Below are positions 1 to 8,943 of a stretch of 64,000 nucleotides of DNA, in pieces. A model generated the notes under the pieces. That model searched no databases, was not told where the DNA came from, and saw only the letters and a program-made list of their open reading frames with translations. Source of the DNA: Burkholderia arboris (GTDB lineage Bacteria > Pseudomonadota > Gammaproteobacteria > Burkholderiales > Burkholderiaceae); NCBI RefSeq assembly GCF_902499125.1, contig NZ_CABVPX010000012.1, positions 147,772-211,771 on the forward strand, written 5' to 3'. The position numbers and the translations under genes were made by a program. Positions within the stretch are counted from its first letter, which is position 1, and each line of letters starts with the position of its first letter.

Positions 1-1020
1 TACAAGTTCGGCTACGCGGTACTGCGCGTCGCGCTTCAAACGCCGTCGCGCTTCTACGAAATCATCCCGGTCGCCGCGCTGATCAGCGCGATCTACGTGT
101 TCGCGCAGATGGCCGCGAACTCGGAATTCACGATCTTCCGCGTGTCGGGCCTCGCGACCAACCAGGCGCTGCGCTCGCTGCTGAAGATCGGCGTGCCGCT
201 CGTGATCATCACCTACCTGATCGGCGAATTCGTCGGCCCGTACGCCGACCAGCTGTCCGAGCGCGTGCGGCTGCAGGCGCTCGGCGCGTCGGTGTCGTCG
301 AACTTCCAGTCGGGCGTGTGGGTGAAGGACACGCTCGCAGCCCGCGAAAACGGCGAGCAGGTCACGCGCTTCGTCAACGTCGGCAGCCTGTCGCCCGACT
401 CGACGATCAGCAACGTGCGCATCTACGAATTCGACTCGAAGTTCCAGCTGCAGAACGTGCGGATCGCGCAGACGGGTAGCTACGAGCCGCCCGGCCACTG
501 GCTGCTGAAGGGCGTCACCGAAACGGAGCTCACGCCGATCAAGCCGATCAGCGGGCAGCCGGCCGACGCGCTGAACCCGGTGTACCGGTCGCAGCAGGTG
601 TCGCTGCCCGAATACCGGCTGCGCTCCGACCTGACCCCGCAGATCCTGTCGGTGCTGCTGGTGTCGCCGGAACGCATGTCGATCTTCAACCTGTTCCGCT
701 ACATCCAGCACTTGCGCGAGAATCAGCAGGACACGCAGCGCTACGACATCGCGCTGTGGCGCAAGCTGCTGTATCCGTTCGCCGTGTTCGTGATGCTCGT
801 GCTGTCGCTGCCGTTCGCGTACCTGCACACGCGTGCGGGCGTGGTCGGCGTGAAGGTGTTCGGCGGCATCATGCTCGGCATGAGCTTCCAGCTGCTCAAC
901 ACGCTGTTCTCGCACATCGGCACGCTGAACACGTGGCCCGCGCCGCTGACGGCCGCAACGCCGGGCCTGATCTATCTCGCGCTCGGCCTGTTCGCGCTCA
1001 AGTGGGTCGACCGGCACTGA
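1..1020 (+). CDS. lptG: LPS export ABC transporter permease LptG (5' end outside window)
   Basis: Inner-membrane permease of the LptB2FG transporter, which extracts lipopolysaccharide from the inner membrane and passes it to the LptC-LptA bridge. The reading frame is open from the first base of the window, with 339 residues visible; the family is usually about 380 residues, so roughly 40 N-terminal residues are missing. A soluble periplasmic (jellyroll) segment lies in the middle, and three hydrophobic helices follow at the C-terminus (beginning LLYPFAVFVMLVLSLP, then GGIMLGMSFQLLNTLF, then LIYLALGLFALKW). lptF would be expected just to the left. Identification rests on whole-sequence resemblance to LptG and is fairly secure. 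Confidence 0.93.
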   Translation, partial: YKFGYAVLRVALQTPSRFYEIIPVAALISAIYVFAQMAANSEFTIFRVSGLATNQALRSLLKIGVPLVIITYLIGEFVGPYADQLSERVRLQALGASVSSNFQSGVWVKDTLAARENGEQVTRFVNVGSLSPDSTISNVRIYEFDSKFQLQNVRIAQTGSYEPPGHWLLKGVTETELTPIKPISGQPADALNPVYRSQQVSLPEYRLRSDLTPQILSVLLVSPERMSIFNLFRYIQHLRENQQDTQRYDIALWRKLLYPFAVFVMLVLSLPFAYLHTRAGVVGVKVFGGIMLGMSFQLLNTLFSHIGTLNTWPAPLTAATPGLIYLALGLFALKWVDRH

Positions 1021-1047
1021 GTGCCGCGTGACGACGGAGGCTTCGAC

Positions 1048-1431
1048 ATGAGTTCGCATGGCATCGTCCTGTTCGGCCACGGCGCCCGCGATCCGCGCTG
1101 GGCCGAGCCGTTCGAGCGGCTCGCCGCGCGGCTGCGCAGCGCCGGCTCCCCTGCCCCGCAGGTGTCGCTCGCCTTCCTCGAACTGATGACGCCGTCGCTC
1201 GGTGAGGCTGTGGCCACGCAAGTCACGGCCGGCTGCACGCGCATCACCGTCGTACCGGTGTTCTTCGGGCAGGGTGGTCATGTCCGTCGCGACCTGCCGC
1301 AGCTCGTCGATGCGTGCCGCGCCGCACATCCGGGCGTCGAGATCCGTTGCGCGACAGCCGTCGGCGAAGACGATGGCGTGCTCGACGCGATCGCGCGCTA
1401 TTGCGTCGACCAGATCGGCGGCAACGCGTAG
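1048..1431 (+). CDS. cbiX: short CbiX-type sirohydrochlorin chelatase
   Basis: A 127-residue protein of the small, single-domain CbiX/SirB class that inserts a divalent metal (cobalt or iron) into sirohydrochlorin. Expected metal-binding histidines are visible in HGARDPRW near the N-terminus and in FFGQGGHVRRDLP near residue 75, with a conserved Glu in AFLELM between them. The ATG at 1048 is chosen because GACGGAGG lies just upstream; an in-frame GTG at 1021 has no such site. It follows lptG by 27 bp and converges on the SUMT gene at the end of the sulfate cluster, so a role as siroheme ferrochelatase for sulfite reductase is plausible, but metal choice cannot be read from sequence. Confidence 0.8.
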   Translation: MSSHGIVLFGHGARDPRWAEPFERLAARLRSAGSPAPQVSLAFLELMTPSLGEAVATQVTAGCTRITVVPVFFGQGGHVRRDLPQLVDACRAAHPGVEIRCATAVGEDDGVLDAIARYCVDQIGGNA

Positions 1432-1455
1432 GCCGCGCATTCGCCGGACACAAAG

Positions 1456-1486
1456 AAAAAGCGCTGGCATCTGCCAGCGCTTTTTT
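1456..1486. terminator. bidirectional intrinsic terminator between cbiX and cobA
   Basis: The stem GCGCTGGC / GCCAGCGC (1461-1468 with 1473-1480) encloses a 4-nt loop. A-tracts precede it and T-tracts follow, so it can end transcription of the two convergent units from both sides. Confidence 0.85.
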
Positions 1487-1512
1487 CGTTTCGGACTGCC
1501 GTCGAGCCGCGC

Positions 1513-2262
1513 TCAGGCGGCATTGCGCAACGGATCGCCCGCGCTCGCCTGCCGGGTGCGCTCGGCGAATGCATCGCCGATCATCAGCAGGCTCGGTTCC
1601 GCGGGATCGAGCCATGCCTGTGCGTCGCCCGCCGCCATCTGCGCGAGCGTCAGCGTCAGCGAGCGCTCGCGCGCGGTGCTGCATGCCTCGACGATCGCCA
1701 CGGGCGTCGCCGGCGCGCGGCCGGCGTCGATCAGTTCCTGCGCGATGCCGGGGGCGCTGTCGCGGCCCATGTAGTAGACGATCGAATCGGCGCGCGCGGC
1801 CTCGCGGATCTCGTCACTGCCCGGCGCCCGGCTGTGCGTTGCGAACGCGACGCTGCGCGACACACCGCGCAACGTCAGCGAGCGCTTCAGCGTCGCCGCG
1901 CCGGCCAGTGCCGCGGTGATGCCCGGCACGACCTCGTAGTCGATGCCGGCCGCCTCGAGCGCGCGCATTTCCTCTTCCGCGCGACCGAACAGCATCGGAT
2001 CGCCGCCCTTCAGCCGCACGACGCACGCGTGCTCGCGCGCCGCATCGACGATCTGCTTGTTGATGAAATGCTGCGCGGTCGAGCGCTGCCCGCAACGCTT
2101 GCCGACCGCGATCCGGCGCGCGTTCGGCGCATAGTCGAGCATCGCCGGCTCGACGAGCGCGTCGTGCAGCACGACGTCCGCCTGCGCGAGCAGGCGCGCG
2201 CCGCGCACCGTGATGAGGTCGGCCGCGCCCGGCCCTGCTCCGATCAGATACACCTTGCCCAT
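1513..2262 (-). CDS. cobA: uroporphyrinogen-III C-methyltransferase (SUMT)
   Basis: Methylates uroporphyrinogen III at C2 and C7 with SAM to give precorrin-2, the branch point to siroheme and cobalamin. The 249-residue protein has the N-terminal signature VYLIGAGPGAADLITVRGA, the VVRLKGGDPMLFGRAEEE block and VPGITAALAGAA, all typical SUMT motifs. It is only the methylase: the dehydrogenase/ferrochelatase half found in the CysG fusion is absent. The ATG at 2262 starts the conserved MGKVYLIGAG sequence. It is the last gene of the cys cluster, 86 bp after cysN, which points to siroheme supply for CysI rather than cobalamin. The precorrin-2 dehydrogenase step must be encoded elsewhere. Confidence 0.92.
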   Translation of the reverse strand: MGKVYLIGAGPGAADLITVRGARLLAQADVVLHDALVEPAMLDYAPNARRIAVGKRCGQRSTAQHFINKQIVDAAREHACVVRLKGGDPMLFGRAEEEMRALEAAGIDYEVVPGITAALAGAATLKRSLTLRGVSRSVAFATHSRAPGSDEIREAARADSIVYYMGRDSAPGIAQELIDAGRAPATPVAIVEACSTARERSLTLTLAQMAAGDAQAWLDPAEPSLLMIGDAFAERTRQASAGDPLRNAA

Positions 2263-2348
2263 GTTGGTCGCTTCGCTTCGTCCCTGCGGACGTTGGCGTA
2301 CGGCCCGCGCCGCCGTGTGGCGGCGCGGTTCGCCGCGCAGATTGACGA

Positions 2349-3665
2349 TTACGCCGAGAACGCGCGGATCATGCCCGCGGCGACCGTGTGATGCGTCGCC
2401 TCGTCGATCAGCACGAACGCGCCCGTACCCGGATGCGCATCGTACGTGTCGCAGACGATCGGCTTCTGCAGCGTCAGCGCGACGCGGCCGATGTCGTTCA
2501 TCTTCAGTTCCTGACGGTCGGTGGCGTGCGACAGCGTATGCACGTCGAGCACCTGCTTGACCGCGCCGACCTTCGCGAACACCGTGCTCGTGGTCTGCTT
2601 CAGCAGGTACTTGCGCTGCGGCGACAACGGCGTTTCGTCGAACCAGCACAGGTCGGCCTCGAGCTTCTTGGCCGGCTCGACGGGCTCGGCGGTCGTGACG
2701 AACATGTCGCCGCGCGACACGTCGACATCCTCCTCGAGACGGATCGTGACCGTCTGGCCCGCGAACGCGTGCGCGACGGAAGCCGTGCCGCCCGGCACCG
2801 GCGAGACGATCTCGGCGATCGTCGCGGTGCGGTTCGACGGCAGTACGACGATCTCGTCGCCGACCTTCACTTCGCCCGACTCGATCCGGCCCATGTAGCC
2901 GCGGAAATCGTCGGCCGAGCTGCCGTCCTGGCGCGCAACCCACTGCACCGGGAAGCGCAGCGCGTCATGCGCCTGCGTCTCCACCGGCAGCGACTCGAGC
3001 ACGTCGAGGAGCGGTTCGCCCGCATACCACGGCATGCGCTCGCTCGCGCCGACGATGTTGTCGCCCTTCAGCGCCGACACCGGCACGAAGCCCACGTCGG
3101 TCAGGCCGAGCTGCTTCGCGAGCGTGACGTAGGCGTCGCGGATCTCGTTGAAGCGCGCCTCGCTGTAGTCGACGAGGTCCATCTTGTTGATCGCGACGAT
3201 CACGTGCTGCAGCCCGAGCAGCTTGACGATCGCGCTGTGGCGCTTGGTCTGCGGCAGCAACTGCACGACGCCGTTTTCCACCGTGATGCGCGTCGCGTCG
3301 ATCAGGATGATCGCTGCGTGCGCGGTCGACGCGCCCGTCACCATGTTGCGCGTGTACTGCTCGTGGCCCGGCGTGTCGGCGATGATGAACTTGCGCTTCG
3401 CGGTCGCGAAGTAACGGTACGCGACGTCGATCGTGATGCCCTGCTCGCGCTCGGCCTCGAGGCCGTCGGTCAGCAGCGCGAGATCGAGCTCGTCGCCGAC
3501 CGTGCGCTTGTTCTTCGCACGCGACAGCGCGGACAGCTGGTCGGACAGCACGGCCTTGCTGTCGTACAGCAGGCGGCCGATCAGCGTGCTCTTGCCGTCG
3601 TCGACGCTGCCCGCGGTGATGAAGCGCAGCACGCCGAGGTCTTCGGTGTTCTCGATGATGCTCAT
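2349..3665 (-). CDS. cysN: sulfate adenylyltransferase subunit 1 (GTPase)
   Basis: GTPase subunit of ATP sulfurylase, which with CysD converts sulfate and ATP to adenosine 5'-phosphosulfate. The translation GTPase motifs are clear: G1 GSVDDGKS at residues 19-26, DTPGH at 97-101 and NKMD at 160-163, followed by EF-Tu-like beta-barrel domains. At 438 residues it lacks the C-terminal APS kinase (CysC) domain found in CysNC fusions. That agrees with the APS-reductase type of the neighbouring CysH, because PAPS would not be needed. It lies 22 bp downstream of cysD in the same unit. Confidence 0.97.
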   Translation of the reverse strand: MSIIENTEDLGVLRFITAGSVDDGKSTLIGRLLYDSKAVLSDQLSALSRAKNKRTVGDELDLALLTDGLEAEREQGITIDVAYRYFATAKRKFIIADTPGHEQYTRNMVTGASTAHAAIILIDATRITVENGVVQLLPQTKRHSAIVKLLGLQHVIVAINKMDLVDYSEARFNEIRDAYVTLAKQLGLTDVGFVPVSALKGDNIVGASERMPWYAGEPLLDVLESLPVETQAHDALRFPVQWVARQDGSSADDFRGYMGRIESGEVKVGDEIVVLPSNRTATIAEIVSPVPGGTASVAHAFAGQTVTIRLEEDVDVSRGDMFVTTAEPVEPAKKLEADLCWFDETPLSPQRKYLLKQTTSTVFAKVGAVKQVLDVHTLSHATDRQELKMNDIGRVALTLQKPIVCDTYDAHPGTGAFVLIDEATHHTVAAGMIRAFSA

Positions 3666-3687
3666 GATGTGAATGTCCTCGTGTGCT

Positions 3688-4650
3688 TCAGAAATAACCT
3701 TGCTTCTTGCGCTGTTCCATCGCGGCTTCGGACGCCTGGTCGTCCATCCGGGTCGCGCCGCGTTCGGTGATCTCGGTCACCGCCGTCTCGGCGATGATCT
3801 TCTCGACGTCGTCCGCATCGCTCTCGACCGGGCACGTGCAGCTGATGTCGCCGACCGTGCGGAAGCGCACTTGCGCAAGCTCGCTCGACTCGCCGTCACG
3901 CATCGGCGTGAGCGGCGTGACGGGCACGAGCAGCCCGTTGCGGCGCACGATCTCGCGCTGGTGCGCGTAGTAGATCGACGGCAGTTCGAGGTTCTCGCGC
4001 GCGATGTACTGCCACACGTCGAGTTCGGTCCAGTTCGAGATCGGGAACACGCGCAGGTGCTCGCCCTTGTGCAGGCGGGCGTTGTACAGGCTCCACAGTT
4101 CCGGGCGCTGCGCCTTCGGATCCCACTGGCCGAACTCGTCGCGGAACGAGAAGATGCGCTCCTTCGCACGCGCCTTTTCCTCGTCGCGGCGCGCGCCGCC
4201 GATCAGTGCCGTGTAGCCGTGCGCCTCGATCGTCTCGAGCAGCGTGACGGCCTGCGCGGCGTTGCGCGAATCGGTTTCGCGGCGCAGCACGACCGTGCCG
4301 CGCTTGATCGAATCCTCGACGTGACCGACGATCAGCTCGGCGCCCAGTTCCTGCGCGCGGCGGTCGCGGAAGTCGATCACTTCCTCGTAGTTGTGGCCCG
4401 TGTCGATGTGCACGAGCGGGAACGGCAGCGTCGTCTTGCGGTTCGCGCCGAGGCCGAATGCTTTCAGTGCCAGATGCAGCACGACGACCGAATCCTTACC
4501 GCCCGAGAACAGCAGCGCCGGCTTGCTGCACTCGGCAACCAGCTCGCGCAGGATGTGGATCGACTCGGCTTCGAGCCAGTCGAGGTGGCCCATGCGGCTG
4601 TCCGCGCCGGTGGCCGGGGCAAAGGCGGATTGCTCGAGCGTCGTGCTCAT
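3688..4650 (-). CDS. cysD: sulfate adenylyltransferase subunit 2
   Basis: Catalytic adenylyltransferase subunit of ATP sulfurylase, a PP-loop enzyme partnered with CysN. The pyrophosphatase loop SGGKDS is at residues 49-54. The 320-residue length is near the family norm with a slightly extended N-terminus. The start at 4650 (MSTTLEQSAF) follows an AGAAGGA Shine-Dalgarno sequence; an 18-residue in-frame extension upstream is Arg-rich and is rejected. Located between cysH and cysN in the sulfate assimilation operon. Confidence 0.97.
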   Translation of the reverse strand: MSTTLEQSAFAPATGADSRMGHLDWLEAESIHILRELVAECSKPALLFSGGKDSVVVLHLALKAFGLGANRKTTLPFPLVHIDTGHNYEEVIDFRDRRAQELGAELIVGHVEDSIKRGTVVLRRETDSRNAAQAVTLLETIEAHGYTALIGGARRDEEKARAKERIFSFRDEFGQWDPKAQRPELWSLYNARLHKGEHLRVFPISNWTELDVWQYIARENLELPSIYYAHQREIVRRNGLLVPVTPLTPMRDGESSELAQVRFRTVGDISCTCPVESDADDVEKIIAETAVTEITERGATRMDDQASEAAMEQRKKQGYF

Positions 4651-4726
4651 GATTTCAGTCCTTCTCTTCTGGGTTCGTGCCGCCCGCTGTCGCTGGCGGC
4701 GCAATATTCAGTTTCTTGTCAGGCTT

Positions 4727-5470
4727 TCAGTGCGCGGCGCCAGCTTCGGCGGCCGCAGGAACCGGCGTAATCGTGATGTGCAGGCCGCATTCCTTCGTAT
4801 CGCGCGACTCCCACCACCAGCGGCCCGCGCGGCTGTCCTCGCCGGGACGGATCGCACGCGTACACGGCTCGCAGCCGATGCTCGGATAGCCGCGCGCATG
4901 CAGCGGGTTGACCGGCACCTCAAACGCGTCAAGGTACGCCCACACGTCGCTTTCCGTCCAGTCAGCGAGCGGGTTGTACTTCGCGATCCCGCGCGCTTCG
5001 TCCTGTTCTTCCTCGTGCAGCTCCGCGCGCGTGACCGACTGCTCGCGGCGCTGGCCGGTGACCCACGCGCCGACGTCGGACAGTGCGCGGTTCAGCGGCT
5101 CGACCTTGCGGATGTGGCAGCACGACTTGCGCAGCTCGACGCTCTCGTAGAACGCGTTCAGGCCGTGTTCGGCGACATACTGGTCGACCGCGTCCTGCTG
5201 CGGGTGGAACTGCTCGATCTCGTAGCCGTAGCGCTCGCGCACGCGGTCGATCATGCCGAGCGTTTCCGCATGCAGGCGGCCCGTGTTCAGCGAGAAAATG
5301 CCGATCGACACGCCCTTCGACAGGATCGCGTGCGTGAGCAGCATGTCTTCCGCCGCGAGGCTGCTCGCGAACTTCACTTTTTCGTGACGGGCACCGATCT
5401 GCGCGAGCAGCGCGTCGAGGCGCTCGACCTTCGCGGCGAGTACCGGCGTCAGCGCGGTGGCGGCACTCAT
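4727..5470 (-). CDS. cysH: assimilatory APS reductase (CysH family, Fe-S type)
   Basis: Reduces adenylyl sulfate to sulfite with thioredoxin or glutaredoxin as donor. Of 247 residues, the cysteine pairs CC at 117-118 (KSCCHIRK) and C200/C203 (GCEPCT) form the [4Fe-4S] signature that separates APS reductases from cluster-free PAPS reductases such as the E. coli enzyme. The catalytic Cys lies in ECGLH (Cys228) near the C-terminus. The start overlaps the stop of the DUF934 gene by 4 bp (ATGA), indicating translational coupling. The absence of CysC in this cluster supports APS as substrate. Confidence 0.95.
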   Translation of the reverse strand: MSAATALTPVLAAKVERLDALLAQIGARHEKVKFASSLAAEDMLLTHAILSKGVSIGIFSLNTGRLHAETLGMIDRVRERYGYEIEQFHPQQDAVDQYVAEHGLNAFYESVELRKSCCHIRKVEPLNRALSDVGAWVTGQRREQSVTRAELHEEEQDEARGIAKYNPLADWTESDVWAYLDAFEVPVNPLHARGYPSIGCEPCTRAIRPGEDSRAGRWWWESRDTKECGLHITITPVPAAAEAGAAH

Positions 5471-6018
5471 GCGCTCACCTTCGCATCGGGCGTCGCTGCG
5501 TCGGCCGCGCGGCGGCGGAACAGCGGCGCCGGCTCGTCGAACGCGCCCTGGTAACGCTGCGTGAATTCCGTGAACGCGTTCAGTGCGTCGTGGATGTCCT
5601 TGTCGGCGCGCACCGCGAATGCGTCGAAGCCGCAACGCGACATGTACAGCAGCTGGTCGCGCAGCACGTCGCCGATCGAACGCAGTTCGCCGGTCCAGCC
5701 GTGGCGCTCGCGCAGCAGGCGCGCGATGCTGTAGCCACGGCCGTCCGCGAAGCGCGGGAAATCGACGGCGATCAGCGAAATCGCGCCGAAATCGGCCACG
5801 AGATCGGCCGGTTCGCTGTCCGACGCGAGCCACACGCCGAGCTCGTCCTTCGTCTTCGCGGCGACGAGCGCCGCGCGCTCGGCCTGCCACAACGCGAACG
5901 GCACCAGCACCTTGCCGGCCGGCAACGCGTCGACCGCGGGCAGCGCACCGTCTTCCGCCGCGCGCACGACCTGCCATGCGTCGTCGATCACTGCGCGGTT
6001 CTTGATAATCGAAGCCAT
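5467..6018 (-). CDS. DUF934 family protein of the sulfate reduction operon
   Basis: A 183-residue cytoplasmic protein of unknown biochemical function. The family (DUF934) is recurrently encoded beside cysI and cysH in beta- and gammaproteobacteria; that association is family knowledge. No catalytic motif is recognisable, there is no signal peptide or membrane segment, and it has conserved-looking blocks such as ISLIAVDFPRFADGRGYS and LRERHGW. The ATG at 6018 is preferred because AAGGA lies 8-9 nt upstream; a TTG two codons earlier is possible. It lies 25 bp downstream of cysI and overlaps cysH by 4 bp, so it is made with the two reductases. An accessory role in sulfite reductase assembly or electron delivery is a guess. 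Confidence 0.88.
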   Translation of the reverse strand: MASIIKNRAVIDDAWQVVRAAEDGALPAVDALPAGKVLVPFALWQAERAALVAAKTKDELGVWLASDSEPADLVADFGAISLIAVDFPRFADGRGYSIARLLRERHGWTGELRSIGDVLRDQLLYMSRCGFDAFAVRADKDIHDALNAFTEFTQRYQGAFDEPAPLFRRRAADAATPDAKVSA

Positions 6019-6043
6019 CTGCAAATTCCTTGTACCCGGTTGG

Positions 6044-7723
6044 TTACGCGTTCACTGCCTGGCGCGCCGCATACACGCGCTCCTTGAACGGCGCGATGCC
6101 GATGCGGTCGTACGTGTCGACGAAGCGCTCACCGTCGATGCGCGCATCGACGAACGTGTCGATCAGCTTCGCGATCACGTCCGGCACTTCTTCCGCCGAG
6201 AACGACGGCCCGATCACGCGGCCGAGGCGCGCGCCGTTCTGGCCCGTGCCCTGCTCGCCGCCGAGCGACACCTGGTACCACTCGGCGCCGTCCTTGTCGA
6301 CACCGAGGATGCCGATGTTGCCGACGTGGTGGTGACCGCACGAGTTCATGCAACCGGAAATGTTCAGCGACAGGTCGCCGAGGTCGTACACATAGTCCAG
6401 ATCGTCGAAACGCTGCTGGATCGCCAGCGCGATCGGGATCGACTTCGCGTTCGCGAGCGAGCAGAAGTCGCCGCCCGGGCACGCGATGATGTCGGTCAGC
6501 AGGCCGATGTTCGGCGTCGCGAAACCGGCCGCCTTCGCCTTTTCCCACACCGCGAACAGGTCGCGCTTCTTCACGTTCGCGAGAATCAGGTTCTGCTCGT
6601 GCGACACGCGCAGCTCGCCGAGCGAGTACGCGTCGGCCCAGTCGGCCACCAGGTCCATCTGCGCGTCGGTCGCGTCACCCGGCGCCACGCGATGATCCTT
6701 CAGCGACAGCGTGACGGCCGCGTAGCCCGGCACCTTGTGCGGTGCGACGTTACGCTCGACCCAGCGCGCGAACGCCTTGTTCTCGAGCAGGTGCTGTTCG
6801 AACGACGCGTCGGTATCGGCCAGCTTCTCGTAGACGGGCGGCGCGAAGTACTGCGACACGCGGTCGAGCTCGGCCTGCGTGAGCGTCGACGGGCCGTCCT
6901 TCAGGTGCTGCCACTCTTCCTCGACCTGTTGCGCGAACTTCGCCGGCGACAGCGCCTTCACGAGGATCTTGATCCGCGCCTTGTACAGGTTGTCGCGGCG
7001 GCCGTAGCGGTTGTACACGCGCAGCACGGCTTCGCAGTACGTGATCAGGTGCTGCCACGGCAGGTCTTCCTTGATCACCGCGCCGACGATCGGCGTCCGG
7101 CCGAGGCCGCCGCCCGCGAGGATGCTCGCGACCACTTCGCCTTGCGCGTTCTTCTTCAGGTACACGCCGAGATCGTGGATCTGCACGGCCGCGCGGTCGT
7201 CCTTCGAGCCCGACACCGCGATCTTGAACTTGCGCGGCAGCCACGCGAATTCGGGATGGAACGTCGACCACTGACGCAGGATCTCGGCCCACGGGCGCGG
7301 ATCGATCTCTTCGTCCTGCGCGACGCCGGCGAACTGGTCGGCCGTGATGTTGCGGATGCAGTTGCCCGACGTCTGGATCGCGTGCATCTGCACCGACGCG
7401 AGCTTCGCGAGGATCTCGGGCGTGTCTTCCAGCTCGACCCAGTTGAACTGGATGTTCGAGCGGGTCGAGAAGTGACCGTAGCCGCGATCGTGTTCGCGGG
7501 CGATGCGCGCCAGCATCCGGAGCTGGTCGCTGCGCAGGTTGCCGTACGGAATCGCGATGCGGTGCATGTACGCGTGGCGCTGCATGTACAGGCCGTTCTG
7601 CAGGCGCAGCGGTCGGAATTCGTCTTCGCTCAACTCGCCCGACAGCCGGCGGCGCACCTGATCGCGGTACTGCGCGACACGCTCGTCGACGATCGTCTGG
7701 TCGTATTGGTCGTACTGATACAT
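6044..7723 (-). CDS. cysI: sulfite reductase (siroheme/4Fe-4S hemoprotein)
   Basis: Six-electron reduction of sulfite to sulfide at a coupled siroheme-[4Fe-4S] centre. In the 559-residue protein the four cluster-binding cysteines are C415 and C421 (CPGGDFC) and C458 and C462 (SGCMNSC), with the usual GHHHVGNIG following. Two sulfite/nitrite reductase half-domain repeats precede them. No CysJ flavoprotein gene is nearby, so the electron donor is not defined by context; ferredoxin or another reductase is possible. First gene of the minus-strand cys cluster, divergent from cysB across a 214-bp AT-rich region. Confidence 0.95.
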   Translation of the reverse strand: MYQYDQYDQTIVDERVAQYRDQVRRRLSGELSEDEFRPLRLQNGLYMQRHAYMHRIAIPYGNLRSDQLRMLARIAREHDRGYGHFSTRSNIQFNWVELEDTPEILAKLASVQMHAIQTSGNCIRNITADQFAGVAQDEEIDPRPWAEILRQWSTFHPEFAWLPRKFKIAVSGSKDDRAAVQIHDLGVYLKKNAQGEVVASILAGGGLGRTPIVGAVIKEDLPWQHLITYCEAVLRVYNRYGRRDNLYKARIKILVKALSPAKFAQQVEEEWQHLKDGPSTLTQAELDRVSQYFAPPVYEKLADTDASFEQHLLENKAFARWVERNVAPHKVPGYAAVTLSLKDHRVAPGDATDAQMDLVADWADAYSLGELRVSHEQNLILANVKKRDLFAVWEKAKAAGFATPNIGLLTDIIACPGGDFCSLANAKSIPIALAIQQRFDDLDYVYDLGDLSLNISGCMNSCGHHHVGNIGILGVDKDGAEWYQVSLGGEQGTGQNGARLGRVIGPSFSAEEVPDVIAKLIDTFVDARIDGERFVDTYDRIGIAPFKERVYAARQAVNA

Positions 7724-7937
7724 TCGGGGACCCCAGGGTTTTCGTGGTGACCGCGCGACGTCCTAGCCACGTCGCGCCCGAATCTCCGTTCCGCCGTCAC
7801 CGCCCCCATCCGCTGCCGGGTGGATTGCTAATGACGAAAACAGATATCCATATTTGAAAAACTCCGGTGAATCGTAATAAACTCGCCTTATATTTCAAAC
7901 GACTAAAAAATTCTGTTGATATGCGGAAGGGTTATAA
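7724..7937. promoter_or_regulatory. divergent cysI/cysB regulatory region
   Basis: This is the only markedly AT-rich stretch of the first 10 kb (about 7835-7935, with TTATATTTCAAAC and TAAAAAATTCTG). It separates the sulfate operon from its expected activator gene, so it must hold promoters for both directions and probably CysB binding sites. No confident -35/-10 pair or CysB half-sites could be assigned by eye. Confidence 0.5.
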
Positions 7938-8879
7938 ATGAACCTGCACCAATTTCGCTTCGTGCGCGAGGCCGTCCGGCAGAATTTCAACCTCACCGAG
8001 GCCGCGAAGGCGCTCTACACGTCGCAACCGGGGGTTTCGAAGGCGATCATCGAGCTCGAGGACGAGCTGGGCGTGGAGATCTTCACGCGGCACGGCAAGC
8101 GCGTGCGCTCGCTCACCGAGCCGGGCAGGATCATCCTCGCGTCGGTCGAGCGGATCCTGCAGGAGGTTGAAAGCCTTAAAAGGGTCGGGAAAGATTATGC
8201 GGCGCAGGACCAGGGGAACCTGACCATCGCCGCGACCCATACACAGGCCCGCTACTCGCTGCCGGCCGCGATCGCCGAATTCAAGAAGCGCTTTCCGAAG
8301 GTGCACCTGTCGATCCTGCAAGGTAGCCCGACGCAGGTGGCCGAGATGGTGATCCACGACCAGGCCGATCTCGCGATCGCGACCGAGGCGATCTCCGACT
8401 ACAAGGAGCTCGTGTCGCTGCCCTGCTTCCAGTGGCACCACGCAGCCGTCGTGCCGGCCGACCATCCGCTGCTCGAACGCAAGCCGGTCACGCTCGACGA
8501 TCTCGCGCAGTACCCGCTGATCACCTACGACGACGCGTTCGCGGGCCGCAAGAAGATCAACCACGCGTTCGCGCTGCGCGGGCTGTCGCCGGACATCGTG
8601 CTGGAAGCGATCGACGCCGACGTGATCAAGACCTACGTCGAACTCGGTCTTGGCGTCGGCATCATGGCCGACATCGCGTTCAACCCGGAGCGCGACCGCA
8701 ACCTGCGGCTGATCCCGGTCGGCCACCTGTTCGGCAGCAACGTGACGCGCGTCGCGCTCAAGCAGGGCGCCTACCTGCGCAGCTATGTGTATACGCTCGT
8801 CGAACTGCTGTCGCCAACGCTGAACCGCAAGCTGATCGAACAGGCGCTCAAGGGCGAATCCGAATCGTACGAGCTTTGA
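7938..8879 (+). CDS. cysB: CysB-family LysR regulator of sulfur assimilation
   Basis: LysR-type activator whose family responds to sulfate starvation through O- or N-acetylserine. The 313-residue protein starts with the CysB-specific winged helix (MNLHQFRFVREAV...TSQPGVSKAI) and has a periplasmic-binding-protein-like effector domain containing the family block NLTIAATHTQARYSLP. It is divergent from cysI, the classic arrangement for a LysR regulator and its target. E. coli also has the paralogue Cbl, and sequence alone does not fully separate the two functions. Confidence 0.92.
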   Translation: MNLHQFRFVREAVRQNFNLTEAAKALYTSQPGVSKAIIELEDELGVEIFTRHGKRVRSLTEPGRIILASVERILQEVESLKRVGKDYAAQDQGNLTIAATHTQARYSLPAAIAEFKKRFPKVHLSILQGSPTQVAEMVIHDQADLAIATEAISDYKELVSLPCFQWHHAAVVPADHPLLERKPVTLDDLAQYPLITYDDAFAGRKKINHAFALRGLSPDIVLEAIDADVIKTYVELGLGVGIMADIAFNPERDRNLRLIPVGHLFGSNVTRVALKQGAYLRSYVYTLVELLSPTLNRKLIEQALKGESESYEL

Positions 8880-8896
8880 CCGGCGTGTATAAACAC

Positions 8897-8921
8897 AGGG
8901 GCGCATATCGCGCCCCTTTTT
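8897..8921 (+). terminator. intrinsic terminator after cysB
   Basis: AGGGGCGC (8897-8904) pairs with GCGCCCCT (8910-8917) around a 5-nt loop, followed by five T. It lies 17 bp after the cysB stop and 22 bp before the next gene. Confidence 0.85.
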
Positions 8922-8943
8922 GCTGCCCGACGGAGATTCCCGC

